Made by a program: the position numbers and the translations under genes
Origin: Fomitopsis serialis
Lineage: Eukaryota > Basidiomycota > Agaricomycetes > Polyporales > Fomitopsidaceae
DNA length: 64,000 nt
Assembly: GCF_022376445.1 (NCBI RefSeq)
Contig: NW_025955166.1
Location: 1-64,000, forward strand
Reading direction: 5' to 3'
Shown: one piece after another, positions 41,630 to 53,585 of the stretch
How positions within the stretch are numbered: position 1 is the stretch's first letter
Layout: every line of letters begins with the position of its first letter
Notes under the pieces: model-generated
Databases searched by the model: none
The model's input: only the letters and a program-made list of their open reading frames with translations
Told to the model about the DNA's origin: nothing

Positions 41630-43056
41630 CGAGTCTGGCCGTAAGAAAGCAAATTCGTTAGGGGGACGTGAACAGTGAGCGACGGAAGGCGGAATCGAGG
41701 AAGTCGTCGGAGGGTATTATCAGGGAGGCATAAGAAGGCGTTGGTTGAATTTCCCACAATACTCGTCCGGTACAGACAAGTCCAAAAGGGGAAGGTTCAT
41801 CACCCGCAGCGCTCGCCGCACACGCCTGCACACGCGCCCCGACGTTGTCAAGAACAATAGCCTATCGATGTCGTGTGCCGCTCGCTCTTCCCGGTATGTC
41901 ACATACCACCACATCGTGTCACTTTGACTATCTACATGCCGAACAAGCGGTAAACCCTGTTTTATCATTTACACTTCGATAAACAATTTCCTGACCAGTT
42001 GGCATGCCTTTGTCGTCTTAAAAGCAGTAACTCATGAAGGTCTAAGCAAGGCGGCGATGCGAACGTTCGGTGTCCGTAACGAATGGTTACCGTAGCTTGG
42101 AACAGTACATGCACCCGTCCAAAGTGGCGACACCCATCAGCAACATTGTACTTAGGTAGCGTACTAGCATCCCCTGGGCATCAATGTTCAGCCATGATCA
42201 TGAGGAATATGAGGCTTCTGGTTTGTATCCTAATAATAGCCTACATGAGGCAATACCGCTGCTGCATCATCATGTCCTCAAGCTCTGCGCAGGGCACTGA
42301 CGAGACAGCTTTTACCCGTGCGATGGATTCCTATGTCACCCCCTACTTCAAGCATACACATATCGCGGAGTCGCCCATATGGCAGGTGTTAAGTCACTTG
42401 CTCGTGTGGCGGTGGTCTTGGGTCATTTTAATAAATGGTCGGTCACCGGTCCCGGTCAATGGTGACAGGCTTAACTGATGTAAGGACCGTCGACGGACGT
42501 CGTCTCGAACAACACTCGGCCTATTCATAACTTTTCCATGGGCGTCATATTCTCTACAGTACATGTATTTCGGATACTACTACAGATATATGTCAGTTCC
42601 TTCAATAAGTTGATATCTCAGCATTACACAGCTTACTACGGTCCTCCGACTGAGTGTTACTTATCCTGCATTATGTATCACTGTTCGTGATTGATTACAC
42701 GTTCAGGCTGAAAGTGCATTCAGTCATGGTAAATTCACTGTCCTGCACCCCGGGGTCGAATGCAGGGCGGTCGATATAGATGAAAGTGAGCACATAAGCG
42801 CAACGAGCGAACCAGTAACACACGTCGGAGTAATGAGACCTGTAGGATTCGGGCGGACGATCGAGAACAAGGATCCGGACATGAGCGCTTGAGCCTGGCT
42901 TGAGCGCTTGAGTTGGTCCGAAACTGGATCTCGCGGAGCGCTTGCCACATTAATTATCACGTGAATGTGTGACACTATGTCACGCGGTGTTCCTCTCACT
43001 CGCGCGCCGAGCCACTGCTTGCTCTCCTTTGCACATCCGGCTCCTTGCATATCACC
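41630..43056. other. Intergenic between BEM1 and NOT3 (divergent)
   Basis: About 1.4 kb. The plus frame 42083-42478 (131 codons) and the minus frames at 41720-41968 and 42724-43050 have no domain and no supporting splice structure. The interval should contain both promoters. I see nothing specific in it. Confidence 0.4.
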
Positions 43057-46022
43057 ATGGCGGCGAGAAAGCTGCAGAGTGAGTCCTCAGCGGTGGTCAC
43101 AACTGCATGAAAATGCTGAGACTGTTGCAGCCGAAATTGACCGCACCCTCAAGAAGGTGGCTGAGGGTGTCGAACTCTTCGAAAGTATCTACGACAAGAT
43201 GCAAGCGTCGACAAACCAGACGCAGAAGGAGAAGCTCGAGACAGACCTGAAGACGCAGATTAAGAAGCTTCAGCGACTGCGAGACCAAATCAAGACATGG
43301 GTCGCTAGTAATGACATCAAGGACAAGACGGCGCTGCTCGACAACCGGAGACTAATCGAGACAGTAAGTCCTGCTGCGTTCATTCATACGTCTTGCCTGC
43401 GTGCGCTGCTCTCCCCATGTGTGCGCGCACGTGAGAGGCCATGCTTCACACCGCAGTGCTGTCGCTGACTTACTCGTCTGTCCTCTCTGTCATGTCGCAC
43501 GCGGTGAACAGCAAATGGAGAAGTTCAAGGCATGCGAGAAGGAGATGAAGACGAAAGCGTTCTCGAAGGAGGGGCTGACACAACATGCGAAGCTCGACCC
43601 GAAGGCGCAGGAGAAACTGGAGGTCACGCAGTGGATACAGATCCAAGTGGAGGAGCTACTACTGCAGGTCGAGCAAGCGGAGGCAGAGATTGAGACGTTG
43701 CAGGGTGGAGGGAAGAAGAAGAACAGGGCAGGAGGGGCAGCTGCTGAGCGGTTGGAGGCCCTCGAACACCTCAATGAACGGAGGAAGTGGCACATCAGTC
43801 GACTTGAGCTCATCCTGCGATTGATGGACAACGGCTCTATGCCGACAGAGAGGGTTCTCGGGCTCAAGGAGGACGTGCAATATTTCGTCGAGAGCAATAC
43901 GGTACGTGTCCTCCTGTGTCTTGCGCAGCATTCCTGATCTTCTTGTATAGGACGAAGACTTCGACGAGGATGAGGGCATCTATGATGAGCTCAATCTTGA
44001 TGAGGAGGAAGAGAAGTTCGGTCTGGCAAACGATGAGGATAGTGATGAGTCTGAAGATGCTAGCGACGGTACGTGGTCGCGTGTATTCCCATTCCGGAGT
44101 TTGACGACAAGCGCATGCAGACTTGCCTCCACGGACACCAAACAAGAAACATGATGAGGAGAGCGTAGCGAGTAGTAATAAACGTGATGGGAGTCCCGTG
44201 CTGAAGAAAGCAACTGCAACGCTGCAGCTACGCAGTACGTTGACCGTTCTTTGGACTGGATTTCTGTGCTAACCCTCCGCAGAGCCTTCGATAACAGGCG
44301 AAGCGTCGTCACCAGCCGCGCGTAAAAACACATTCGACTCTACTGCAACAGTGAAGCCGCCAAACGCGAACTTCGCTGCACAACCCATGGCAAGTATTCT
44401 GAAGGCGGGGCTACCCCCACAGCAACGGCCGGCGCCTCTCCCAGTCCGCTACGCGGCTGCGGCGGCAGCAGCTGTTGCGCCATCACTGCCCACACAACAG
44501 TCAACGGCTCAGTCACCACAAACACCAACAACGGCAACGATACCATCTACATCCACCCAGCCTTCAGCACCAACGGCACCATCAATATCGTCGACAACAG
44601 CCACCTCGTCACTTACGCCAGATCAGGTCTCCGCCGTGACTTCCTCGCCAAGCTTGACACATCCGTCAGTCGCAAGCCCGATGTTGTCGTCTGCGGCGTC
44701 GGTATCCGTACAACATGCAGACAGCTACTCAGACTCTCCAGCGCTGTCTGATGCACCACCAAGCTCGATCAGCGGTCCTGCGGCGACGTCATCACCGCAG
44801 CGCATACAACGCAAAGGTCAGTGACCGGACGCCATGGGAATATTAACCTTCGTTGAACTGATCCTTCTCAGCTTCAACATATTCACCGACAGCCGTGCAA
44901 GCTTTGGCATCTGTAGTAGTAAGTCTGTTGCATTTTCAGATTATCGAAGGGGTTCTCACAGTCCGCGTAGCAGTCACCAACAGAAGCGCACGCACCGCCA
45001 CAATCCCTAGCGAACGGCGCATCACCAGCAGGACCGAGCGCATCCCAACAGCTTTCTGCAGGCCCTTCGCCAATGCCTCAGCAAGCACAATCATACCCTG
45101 GCTCCTCAGCACCCGCGGTAAACGCGCAATCGAGTGGCTCGTCACCATTGCCACCAACGCAGCTGCCACAATACCCACCTGGTGTCAAGGCGCCCGGTGC
45201 GGGTCTTGCAGCCGACCACGACCACAGCGTACCGCCAGGCGTCGCACCACAGCAGTTGAACCTGGGCGCGCAGAGACCCGGCTCGACGGTGCCCTCGCAG
45301 ATGCCACAGCAGGCGCCACAGACGCGGCCGAATGCATTCCCTGGATCGCTATCGGATCTGGTGGTGTCCTTCGAGACTGTGAAACAAAAGGGTGCGTGGT
45401 GTACTTGTGGCACAAAGGACGGGTGGGACGGTGAGCTGATATATATGATGCGTCTGCAGCGCCCCATCGGATGTCGAACCTCGACCAGGTACACAAGCTT
45501 CTGCAGGGCAGCTACTCCAGCATGCCGCAGCCGCAAGACACTGAGAAGTGCGTGGATGGTTGAGTGTGTGCTGGGTGCGGCTGCTGACGTGCGCGATGTG
45601 ATGCAGGCCGAAGTATTACGTGCCGAGGAACCCCATCCAGACACCAGCGTACTACCCGCAGACACCCAACCCGATCCTGAACACGGCGGGTATCTTCTCT
45701 CAGCTGGACGTCGAGACGCTCTTCTATGTGTTCTACTACCTCCCGGGCACATACCAACAGTACGTGGTGCCTCCTTTTGGTGGCTGTTTTCTGAACGGAC
45801 TGACCCCTGCCTTGCAGGTACCTCGCGGCCAAGGAGCTGAAGAGACAGTCATGGCGTTTTCACGTCAAGTACCTGACATGGTTCCAACGACACTCAGAGC
45901 CTCAGGCGATTACTGAGGAGTACGAGCAGGGTGTCTACGTTTACTTCGACTGGGAAGGTTCTTGGTGTCAGCGCAAGAAGAGCGACTTCCGCTTCGAGTA
46001 CCGATATCTGTCGGAAGACTGA
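43057..46022 (+). CDS. NOT3: CCR4-NOT complex subunit Not3/Not5
   Basis: Eleven exons join in phase: 43057-43078, 43131-43363, 43512-43901, 43951-44068, 44121-44234, 44283-44816, 44872-44918, 44971-45391, 45460-45547, 45607-45759 and 45828-46022, giving about 780 residues. The N-terminal Not3 coiled-coil domain is clear: [26 protein letters not shown]-type region, and [20 protein letters not shown]. An acidic segment ([20 protein letters not shown]) and a long Ala/Pro/Ser/Gln-rich linker follow. The C-terminal NOT box ([59 protein letters not shown]) ends the protein. In yeast the subunit docks on Not1-Not2 and links deadenylation and mRNA decay to slow-decoding ribosomes. Yeast has paired NOT3/NOT5; filamentous fungi usually have one gene of this type, so the symbol is by type. 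The seventh/eighth exon junction (44919-44970) is the least certain. Confidence 0.92.
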
Positions 46023-46489
46023 GCTATCGATCCTTACTGTACCATCCGCATAGCGCGTCCTCTTTTTCTGCGACCTTACTCCGTATCTCGACGCTTTCCT
46101 TTTTATGAATTTATCTCCCGCGTTGCGCGTGCCGCTGTGGCACACATCTGTAGTATACTGTCATCGCGACTTGCAGAGGACCATGCAATACCGTCAGATC
46201 GTCTCAATACTAGTAAGCAAGCATCGCGGAAATGTCTGACGATTGATTCATCTGGCCCCCCATATCGCCAGACCTTGGCCTTGACCAGATCATCCTGAGC
46301 ACCTAGTAGCTGACATAAGTATTATACTTAGTTTCGACTCAAGACCTTGCACGCGGCGCTAAGCGTGGGCCGGGGTTTGTGACCCGAACACCGACCACCG
46401 ACCACCGTTAAATAAGCCGTCCTAGTCGACTCCTACGTGTATCGTTCCCGACGACTATCATTGTCATTACACTCATTTTCTTCTTCAAA
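46023..46489. other. Short intergenic region NOT3-NAT3
   Basis: Contains a three-fold GACCACC-type repeat (CCGACCACCGACCACCG near 46390-46407), about 85 bases upstream of the NAT3 ATG. Otherwise nothing recognised. Confidence 0.35.
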
Positions 46490-47265
46490 ATGAGTGTCTC
46501 AAGGCCGTTCAAAGCGACGGACATGTTTAAATTCAACCACATGTGAGACTTCGCGCGTCTCTGCAGGACACCGATTGACCGTCTGGACTCTTCAGCAACC
46601 TTGATTTGTGGACAGAGACCGTGAATCGACTCATTGTCCAAATGAAAATGCTCCTCTGACTGATTTTGACTCTTAGTATGGCATCAACTTTTACCTTCAG
46701 TACCTGTCGCGTTGGCCGGACTTGTGTTCCGTAGAAGAGTCCCCAAACGGGCGCATGATGGGCTATAGTACGTTCGTTCTTCATGCTTTCCGACGAAATC
46801 ACTGAAATCCCATGCCCTATGCTAGTTTTGGGGAAGGCCGAAGGCCAAGACGCAGAATGGCATGGGCACATCACTGCTCTCACTGTTGCGCCTGAGTACC
46901 GCCGGCTCTCGCTCGCCCGCAAAATGATTGACTACCTCGAGCGCGTCTCGGACAACAACTACCACGGCTTCTTCGTGGACCTCTACGTCCGGTGCACGAA
47001 CGACGTCGCCATAGGCATGTACGAGGGGCTGGGGTACAGCGTGTACAGGAGGGTGCGGGAGTACTATGGGAGTCTGGGGCTGGGGCGGAGCGCAAAAGAC
47101 GAGGAGGATGCCTTTGGTGCGTTTTTTTGCCTTGCTTCTGCATGTATGGATCCAGACTCATTGACGTTGTCAGATATGCGCAAGCCGTTGTCTCGAGACC
47201 CAATGCGGCGCTCCGTGCGACCAAATGGACGAGAGATCTCTGTGAGCGCTCATGACGCTTCATAG
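46490..47265 (+). CDS. NAT3: NatB N-terminal acetyltransferase catalytic subunit (Naa20)
   Basis: Five exons, 46490-46542, 46596-46620, 46677-46767, 46826-47116 and 47174-47265, give 183 residues, the family size. Compared with human NAA20 the order is the same: FKATDMFKFNHINLDLWTET, YGINFYLQYLSRWPDL, ILGKAEG, EWHGHITALTVAPEYRRLSL (beta-4 and the acetyl-CoA-binding R/Q-x-x-G/A-like loop, here RRLSLA), GFFVDLYVR, YEGLGYSVYRRVREYY, DEEDAFDMRKPLSRD. NatB acetylates the N-terminus of proteins beginning Met-Asp, Met-Glu, Met-Asn or Met-Gln, on the ribosome with Naa25/Mdm20. The second exon is only 25 bases. The last residues are basic and variable, as in homologues. Confidence 0.93.
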
Positions 47266-47699
47266 CCTCACCTACGATAGTACCCTTCCAGGCTTGCGGT
47301 AGCCCGTATTCGTGGTCAATCGCTAATGTGACGAGCCGTACAGAACGACGGGGAAGACTGCTCTACGTTGGAAGGTCTGACTCCTCTGACATGATGATGC
47401 ACTGAACATTGTAAACAAATCTGTGCACGTGGCTGACGGTTGAGAACGTCCAGGTCTTGAGATCTTGAGATCTTAGATCCGAGAAACCCCTCCTTCACCG
47501 TTCACGCGCACGCGCCGAAGTCTTCAATTGCTGGAATGCTGCTGCCTCATCGCGATACTGCGTGACCACTCAACAAATTCAACTCGCGCGTGCGAGGTCT
47601 TGATGCGCAACATCAACACCATCGTCTTGACCCCGGTCCCGCCGTGAGCAGCCAGCCACTTCTCGCAGTCAACGCTCAAACTCGACGTACTATGTCTGA

Positions 47700-47760
47700 G
47701 AGCAGCGAGGGTCGTCAGCCCCTGACATCCTATGTCAGGGGCTGACGCATCTCGCTGCTC
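47700..47760. repeat. 61-nt near-perfect palindrome upstream of a small membrane-protein gene
   Basis: The outer arms GAGCAGCGAG (47700-47709) and CTCGCTGCTC (47751-47760), and the inner arms of 16 bases, 47713-47728 (CGTCAGCCCCTGACAT) and 47732-47747, are exact reverse complements. The loop is only CCT, and the arms are interrupted by one internal 3x3 bulge that includes a possible G-U pair. The right arm ends 65 bases before the ATG at 47826. It would fold very stably as RNA if transcribed. Confidence 0.85.
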
Positions 47761-47825
47761 ACGAAACTCTGGCAACACCCTCACATCTAGTCGGATTCAA
47801 CTCTAGAACTTCGTCATCTGAAGCT

Positions 47826-48245
47826 ATGACTTCCGCTTCTCCGCCCCCAGCGGCCCCTTCTATGCTTGCGCCTCTGCTACCATACATACTAGGGTTGGTC
47901 GTGACGATCATCGGCGGCGTACTGATTCTGTACGTTCTGCGCCGGTCTCGCTCGCGCCAGAAGCGAAATCGCCCGTCTGGCCTTCCAGTCTTTGCAGACC
48001 AGGATGCGAGTTCGAAAACGACCGCCGATTCGTCGGGCGTCCGGCGGACGGTACACTGGCTTCGCTGGACCACTTTTCTGGGAAAGAAGCGTTCTCCGGC
48101 TAACTCTGCGCCTGAGAAGCACGCGGTCGTGGAGAGTGTTCTTGAGAAGTCGGGCGAAGTAGATCTCGAGGCCAGCATGGCCGCGAGCAAGGTGCGTCCG
48201 ACTCAAAGCCGTCTACGTAGCGGCACTAGTGACATGGCAATATGA
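47826..48245 (+). CDS. Small single-pass membrane protein, unknown function
   Basis: An intronless 139-codon frame. Residues ~13-40 form a hydrophobic helix (MLAPLLPYILGLVVTIIGGV followed by LILYVL) ended by a basic cluster RRSRSRQKRNR. The short N-terminus is Pro/Ala/Ser-rich and the rest is polar. The positive-inside rule predicts a C-terminus in the cytosol. No signal cleavage site is evident. Family not recognised. The stop (TGA 48243-48245) overlaps the ATG of another frame at 48242. A strong palindrome lies just upstream. Confidence 0.5.
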   Translation: MTSASPPPAAPSMLAPLLPYILGLVVTIIGGVLILYVLRRSRSRQKRNRPSGLPVFADQDASSKTTADSSGVRRTVHWLRWTTFLGKKRSPANSAPEKHAVVESVLEKSGEVDLEASMAASKVRPTQSRLRSGTSDMAI

Positions 48246-48529
48246 CCACCTACGACCTCCCTTCTGCAGCCTGGAGAGCGCTTCGCAACACAGTCGGACG
48301 CTGGCGAATCTACACCGAGACGAGGCGATGGCGCCGCCAACGCACACTGCCCTCCTACCGCCTCCACCGCTGCATTGAATCCGCAGAACATATGGGTCAA
48401 CGGTCATTCTCCTCTTGCCATATTCCTTCCGAGTCTCCGAATCTTCTGAGCATGTCCGACTTGATCATGCGATCACTTGTATTGGTCTGCGGTCAATTGA
48501 CCCAGACTTGGCTTGTGCAAGCTCGCTGA
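48242..48529 (+). CDS. Questionable ORF overlapping the previous stop
   Basis: A 95-codon frame beginning at the ATGA overlap. Its first half is Trp/Arg-rich (WRALRNTVGRWRIYTETRRW), the rest mixed. Coupled ATGA overlaps are not a usual eukaryotic arrangement, so it is likely either chance or part of a longer 3' gene I cannot assemble. No domain. Confidence 0.2.
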   Translation: MTTYDLPSAAWRALRNTVGRWRIYTETRRWRRQRTLPSYRLHRCIESAEHMGQRSFSSCHIPSESPNLLSMSDLIMRSLVLVCGQLTQTWLVQAR

Positions 48530-49731
48530 AATCTCTACGTGTGCAAGTCTTGTTCGATGACGAGCTCGTATGTATCGGCAGCAATGATCATGATTCCGCG
48601 TCGAGGTATTTCGGTCTGGCTGACGTCTGTCCGAGGTATGTCGCATGTCATCTGTGGGCCCTGGGCCCTAGTGTTCGTGTCCCTTTACCCTCTCCGGTAC
48701 GCCGCAGCCTGAGCACCCTTCGGAAGCAGTCTCACGGCTGTTAGCGCCATCACGTCCTTCGTTACGCCTTTCTTCAAGCCACGGCTAAGTATCCCGGGGA
48801 GTGGTGATACCTTCAGCTTCCGAATGGGACGTCCGAGTCGATCGAGGAACTACTCATCATTCGACGGTCTTGGAGGCTAGTCGACAAGTGGTTTTTCCTT
48901 GCAGAGATGGTTGTTGGTGAGTGCCGCTAATATGTAGGGTACTTGCGTGTTAACCGTGGCATTCGTACATGCGAAGGGAGTTACTCCGTAACTTAACTCG
49001 TCCACCCGTGTGTCAGGTCGGTTTCATTGGTACGTGGTTCTCTTCTCACGTGGGATGTACAACTCAGTCGCGTGTGAGTGCAGGTCCGGATCCGAGAATA
49101 TCAATAAGTAAGCCGAGTTCGCAGCTTGCCGCGTGCGTTCTCCCATACTTGATAGAATGCAGCCACTGTGTGAGTGTGCCTCCCAGGTCATGAAAAACCA
49201 CACATATCCCACACATTTATGCACATGTCTCGGACTTCATGGAGCGCTGGTTCAGGCATCAGTTTGCCGACTGCGTTTCTTCCATCACAAATGACTTACG
49301 GAAAGAAGAAGCGCATCGGCGTAACGCCCCGGCCTCATGCCATTCTCTATTGAGAGGCCTCATCGCAATCGGCTTCCCCATTCCTGTCCTCGCCATCTCC
49401 CCCTCAAGGTGCCACTGACTCAGACTAGAGCATTGACCACAACGTCGCTCCCTCTATCAGCTCTGACTATGACAGGTGTAGTTTTGAGTCTTTCCATGCC
49501 ATCCGAAGGTTAGATGCTCCAGAGATGCTTGGATGAGATGGTGTCGGCTGATATTTTCCGCTCTCTGTAGATTAGTAGCCCATCTTGCAAGGCAGACATA
49601 TACAACGTCGCCTGAACAGTGAAGAGTATACGCTCGCGAAGTGTGATCCTCCAAAGGTGCGCTTGTTTGATCAGGATTCATATGCAACGCGGGCTTACCT
49701 CTTATTGACCGGTGGTTATTGAAATTTCAGG
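48530..49731. other. Intergenic, no gene seen
   Basis: Only short frames (48969-49193, 49457-49687) without motif. It includes the presumed promoter of the F-box gene. Confidence 0.4.
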
Positions 49732-51527
49732 ATGGCGATCTGGGAAGTGCCCAAAGTGAATGGTGTTGAATACAGGCTACCCGTTTATACTATGTAAGTA
49801 TGCTGCTCTTCGTATTGATCAGGTCACTGATTGTGCCATAGCAAGGACACACTGTCAACTCTGCCGCAGGAAGTTATAGAACTCATCGCTAACTTTCTCT
49901 CGGACGAACCCGTCCAGCTCGCCACCTGCTGCCTTACATGCAGCGCTTGGTACCATGCGGCCCGGCCTCACCTCAGGCAGTGGAAGACCATCCGGAGCGA
50001 AGAGGCACTGCGAACCCTCGTGCGGGTTCTATTGACCAAGCGCAATGAAAGATATGGACGCGCGTTGCGCTCCCTGGAGATCTGGGATAATGCAAGGAAG
50101 CCGTTTGCGCACGTTTTTTCCTTGCGTGTTCCCGGTCGTCTTCTGGTGCATTTGACGGCACTCCGCTTGCACGGGATAGACTGGTCCACGGTGCGCCCCC
50201 ATCCAAGGTTCTTCAAGGACCTGTCCGGCTTTGCATCCGTCATTCGTTTAACCCTCGTCAAATGCCGCTTCCGACGTCCCGAGGAGCTCCGCGCAATCGC
50301 GAACGGTCTTCCGAACCTCAAATTCCTCTCTTTGTCGCTTATTACAGTCGCTTCCGCTCCTCCTGCGGCAGATGTGATACGCAAGTTCCCATCCATTTCC
50401 AACTTGGTACTCGATAAAATCCAACTGTTCGGGTCTGTCAGTGCACGTCAAGCCTACTCCGTCGGGAGTGACGACGTGCAGCGCCTCCACCAAAGCGTTC
50501 TTGACGCACTTGCCTCATACTCGACGGTGACATCCCTGCAACTGGACGCGGATCAGTTTCTCTCATTTCCGCAATGTCAACGCTTCATACGCGCCTTTCC
50601 AAGACTGCAGGCCATCCACATGATGCGCGATCCTACCTGGGGCCCCTCAAGTCTCCCAGTCGACGCGGGCCTTCTGGATTCACAAACGAAACCTTGCGCT
50701 TGGGACATCATGCAACTGCGTATGTCATCCGTGTCCGCGAAGTTCACTGCGCAGTTTCTTGAGGCATTTGCAAGCGTTTTCTGCAGAGTTGTCACTCTGA
50801 GTATAGCCTTGAAAGACGAGCCCACCACTTCATTGCTCTCGGTCGTGAGGATGCTGTTGCGAGAGTCGGGGTCAACGCTGCATCAGCTCGAGTGGCGGTG
50901 CAAGGTTGGGACGACGGGACTTCCGCCAGTAAGCCAGTCGCTCGCATATCGCTTGCCTGCTCTACTGATCTTTGCGTCCAGAACAGTCCGGACCCGTTTG
51001 CTATCCCTGGCCCACTCACGTACAATGTCAACCTAACTCAGTTACACGTGTCATTCAACGTGTATCCCCCAGCAAGCATGTCATCATTCAGCTTGAGTCT
51101 ATTGGCGCTTTTCTCGCAAATCGAGAGCCGATGTCTTCAGGGCATCGACATCCGCGTCTACGTCAAACGCCTCCCTCTTCCTTTCATGAACACCGACACG
51201 CAACCAGCGACGGCAGGATTTGTCACCGACTTCCATGCCGCACTATCCCGCGACGTCTTCGCCGGGCTCCCTGCTGGCAGCGTTCGAGTTGGCTTCGTCC
51301 TCAGTACGGAGACGGACTCTCTGCCAGTCGGAACTGTTCTCAGCCTGGTGGCGACCATTGAATCGTTCTTGGTGCCTTGTTTCACCCCATGGCTATGTCG
51401 GGGAGTTGTGGCGATTCAGCTTCCGGACGGGACTACCGTTGAGGATAATCCACGCGACGAAGTAGCTCGAAGCCCCCCTACTACCGTGCATACTATCGAG
51501 GACACAGACTCAGACCACGCGTCGTGA
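49732..51527 (+). CDS. F-box protein with leucine-rich-like repeats
   Basis: Three exons, 49732-49793, 49842-50928 and 50982-51527, join in phase to 564 residues. After a short N-terminal peptide (MAIWEVPKVNGVEYRLPVYT) an F-box follows at ~24-65: LSTLPQEVIELIANFLSDEP and LATCCLTCSAWYHAARPHL. The remainder has irregular leucine-rich segments (LTALRLHGIDW, GLPNLKFLSLSLITV, VTSLQLDADQFL, VTLSIALKD), the usual form of the large agaricomycete F-box family. F-box proteins recruit substrates to SCF ubiquitin ligases via Skp1. The substrate cannot be inferred. The second intron (50929-50981) is required because the unspliced frame ends at 51036. Confidence 0.8.
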
Positions 51528-51940
51528 CAGGTGGGTGTCGCTGACTTCTCGAGCGCGGCGTGCGTACTCACTGGCAACAGCTATTCTGCAGTCACACGAC
51601 GATGCCTCTTCTCGACGGGGAGCACTGATACATCTGTGAGTAGAGAGGACAAAAGGAAGAGCATTACTTACTACATCGTATATCAGCAACGTCGACCTCA
51701 TCCGAGGGGTCGGGAATCTATGTACTAGTCTCTTTCGTTGGCGAGCGCATATGTACACTACGCATCTTCTGCATCTTCAGTGCCAGTGCGCATACGGTGT
51801 GGATAGGCGCGGGACAATATTGCAGGAAGCGACATCGCTGCCAAGTACGCGCTTGCGGACGTATGAGACAGCATATGTATGACGACCAGGGCCCCATGCA
51901 ATTAGTGATAAGAAGGGGTAGGCTATACAGAAGTCTATGA

Positions 51941-52779
51941 TCACTCGAGCTTGATGATGGCTCCGAGGTCCTGGAAGGTCTTTTGCAGCTTCTCTGCATC
52001 CTCCTTGTTCACGTTCGCTTTGAGTGTTTGTGGCAAGGACTCCACGAACTTCTTGGCCTGCGAACAAGGATTAATGAGCGGGAGCTCCGAAGGTAACAGT
52101 GTGGAGGGCGTACCTCGATGAGAGTCAGGTTGGGAACCATAGCCTTCACCTCCCGGATGATTTTGGGCTTCGCAGTGGCCTCGAAGGACTCGAGCTTGAC
52201 GGTAAACACTGACTTCTCCTTCGGCTTTTCCTACACCGCAATGGAGCATTAGACTATGAGCAGAGGTATAGGTTGGACGGTACGTACCTCTGCTACCTCT
52301 GGTGCTGCCTCCGCAGGGGCGGCGGCTGGTGCAGCAGCTGCTGGCATGGCGATCTCCTGAATGTTCAGTCTCGACTGCGGTGAGGTAAGGTGAGGTTTTC
52401 AGTGAGCACGCCAAGCCTCCGCGAACGTACTGTAGTGACGCACCTTCAAGAGAGCCACCAGATCCGACGCCTGCAGCAAGGTAAGACCAGAGATGTCGTC
52501 AACAATCTTCTTGATCTTCGGGTCAGCGGCGCTGGCAGGCGGTGGAGGCGGAGGTGTTGACGAGGGCTCTGTGGCCGCCGCGGTAGCGAGACATCTTGAC
52601 GAGCTCGCGAATGCGCTGGAACTGCACAGTGGTCAGGGCACGGGTGCAACGCTGGCAAGCCTGCAGACATACCGAGCGGCGCGGTGTGTTCGGGCAATAA
52701 CCCTGAGGGCAGAGGAGCACCGTGTCTGGATGGGGAGAATGAGTGCTGGACTGGAATAAGTGTGGAGGACCTACGGCCA
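51941..52779 (-). CDS. Mitochondrial large-subunit ribosomal protein bL12m (L7/L12)
   Basis: Exons on the minus strand encode a mitochondrial-type presequence (PIQTRCSSALRVIARTHRA, then SSRCLATAAA), a Pro-rich linker, the L12 N-terminal dimerisation domain (DPKIKKIVDDISGLTLLQAS, DLVALLK), a hinge rich in Ala/Pro/Glu, and the C-terminal domain (FTVKLESFEATAKPKIIREV, LTLIEAKKFVESLPQTLKAN, DLGAIIKLE). The C-terminal domain matches bacterial L7/L12, which recruits translation GTPases to the ribosome stalk. The stop is at 51941. The start is unresolved: the presequence frame meets a stop just upstream without a Met, while ATGs at 52779 and 52786 are in the other two frames. A small 5' exon or a one-base error there is likely. 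Confidence 0.85.
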
Positions 52780-53501
52780 TGTTGCATACGCGGAGTCGCG
52801 GACGTCGCTGCCAGAAAATCCGCGCTGCAGGCAAGGGCGCGTTCGAGCCAGCCACGTGCCTTTCACGTGCAGAGGGCGCGCCCGGATCAGCTGGATCTTA
52901 TCAGATAAGGCAAGAAGCAATCCTGCGCAAATCCTGCGCGTCCGGGTCGCTCCTCGCTTGCACATGTACATCGGTGTAGTACGCAGCAAGCAATTGACAG
53001 TTTCTACTCAGCCCCATCAGCAATCTGTCTTCAAAAAGCCTCGCTAGGACATATGCTGTACGATCGGTTTACATCCGCCATTGTGACGGTTACGGCCCCG
53101 AGACGGTGAGTCAAGAAAGCATCGCAAAACGCACATGGCGCAATCGGCGGTTCATATGGACATACTGCTTGATCGCACGCGCATCAGCTCTCCCAAGGCA
53201 CATCACCATAAGTATATGGGCGACTGTCATCTGCCCGCAGCAAAGAGCTGCTCGGTGTTGACCCGGTGAGTGCCCGATGTCATAGCCAGACGAGTCGGAG
53301 TTCGGCGCCCGAGAGGGAGACGTACACGTTCGCAACTTCTGACTTCCAACTTGAAGATTGATATGCTGCCCTGACATTTGACGCAGATGGCGATCCTCGC
53401 AGCAACTGAAGGCCCCTGGAGGTGCGGCCACGCCCGCGGAGTGATTAGGCCCATGCGCCGACGGGCCGCGCGTATGACTATGCAGGTACCCAGGTCGTCA
53501 G

Positions 53502-53509
53502 TATATAAG
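53502..53509 (+). promoter_or_regulatory. TATA box of monooxygenase copy 1
   Basis: TATATAAG lies 77-84 bases upstream of the ATG at 53586, inside a conserved stretch shared with copy 2, where the same position reads TACATAAG. Confidence 0.55.
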
Positions 53510-53585
53510 GCCGGCTGGGATAGGGTAGCCCTATACTAGACGACCCCAAGCCTTCCATCAACTAACTACCGAAAGTGACCATTCA

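Noticed and set aside
42083..42478. 131-codon plus frame between BEM1 and NOT3
   Set aside because: The composition looks random, with many Cys/Trp/Met and no family. A promoter region is the more likely content.
50574..50762. Small frames inside the F-box gene on both strands
   Set aside because: Shadows of the single continuous second exon of the F-box gene.
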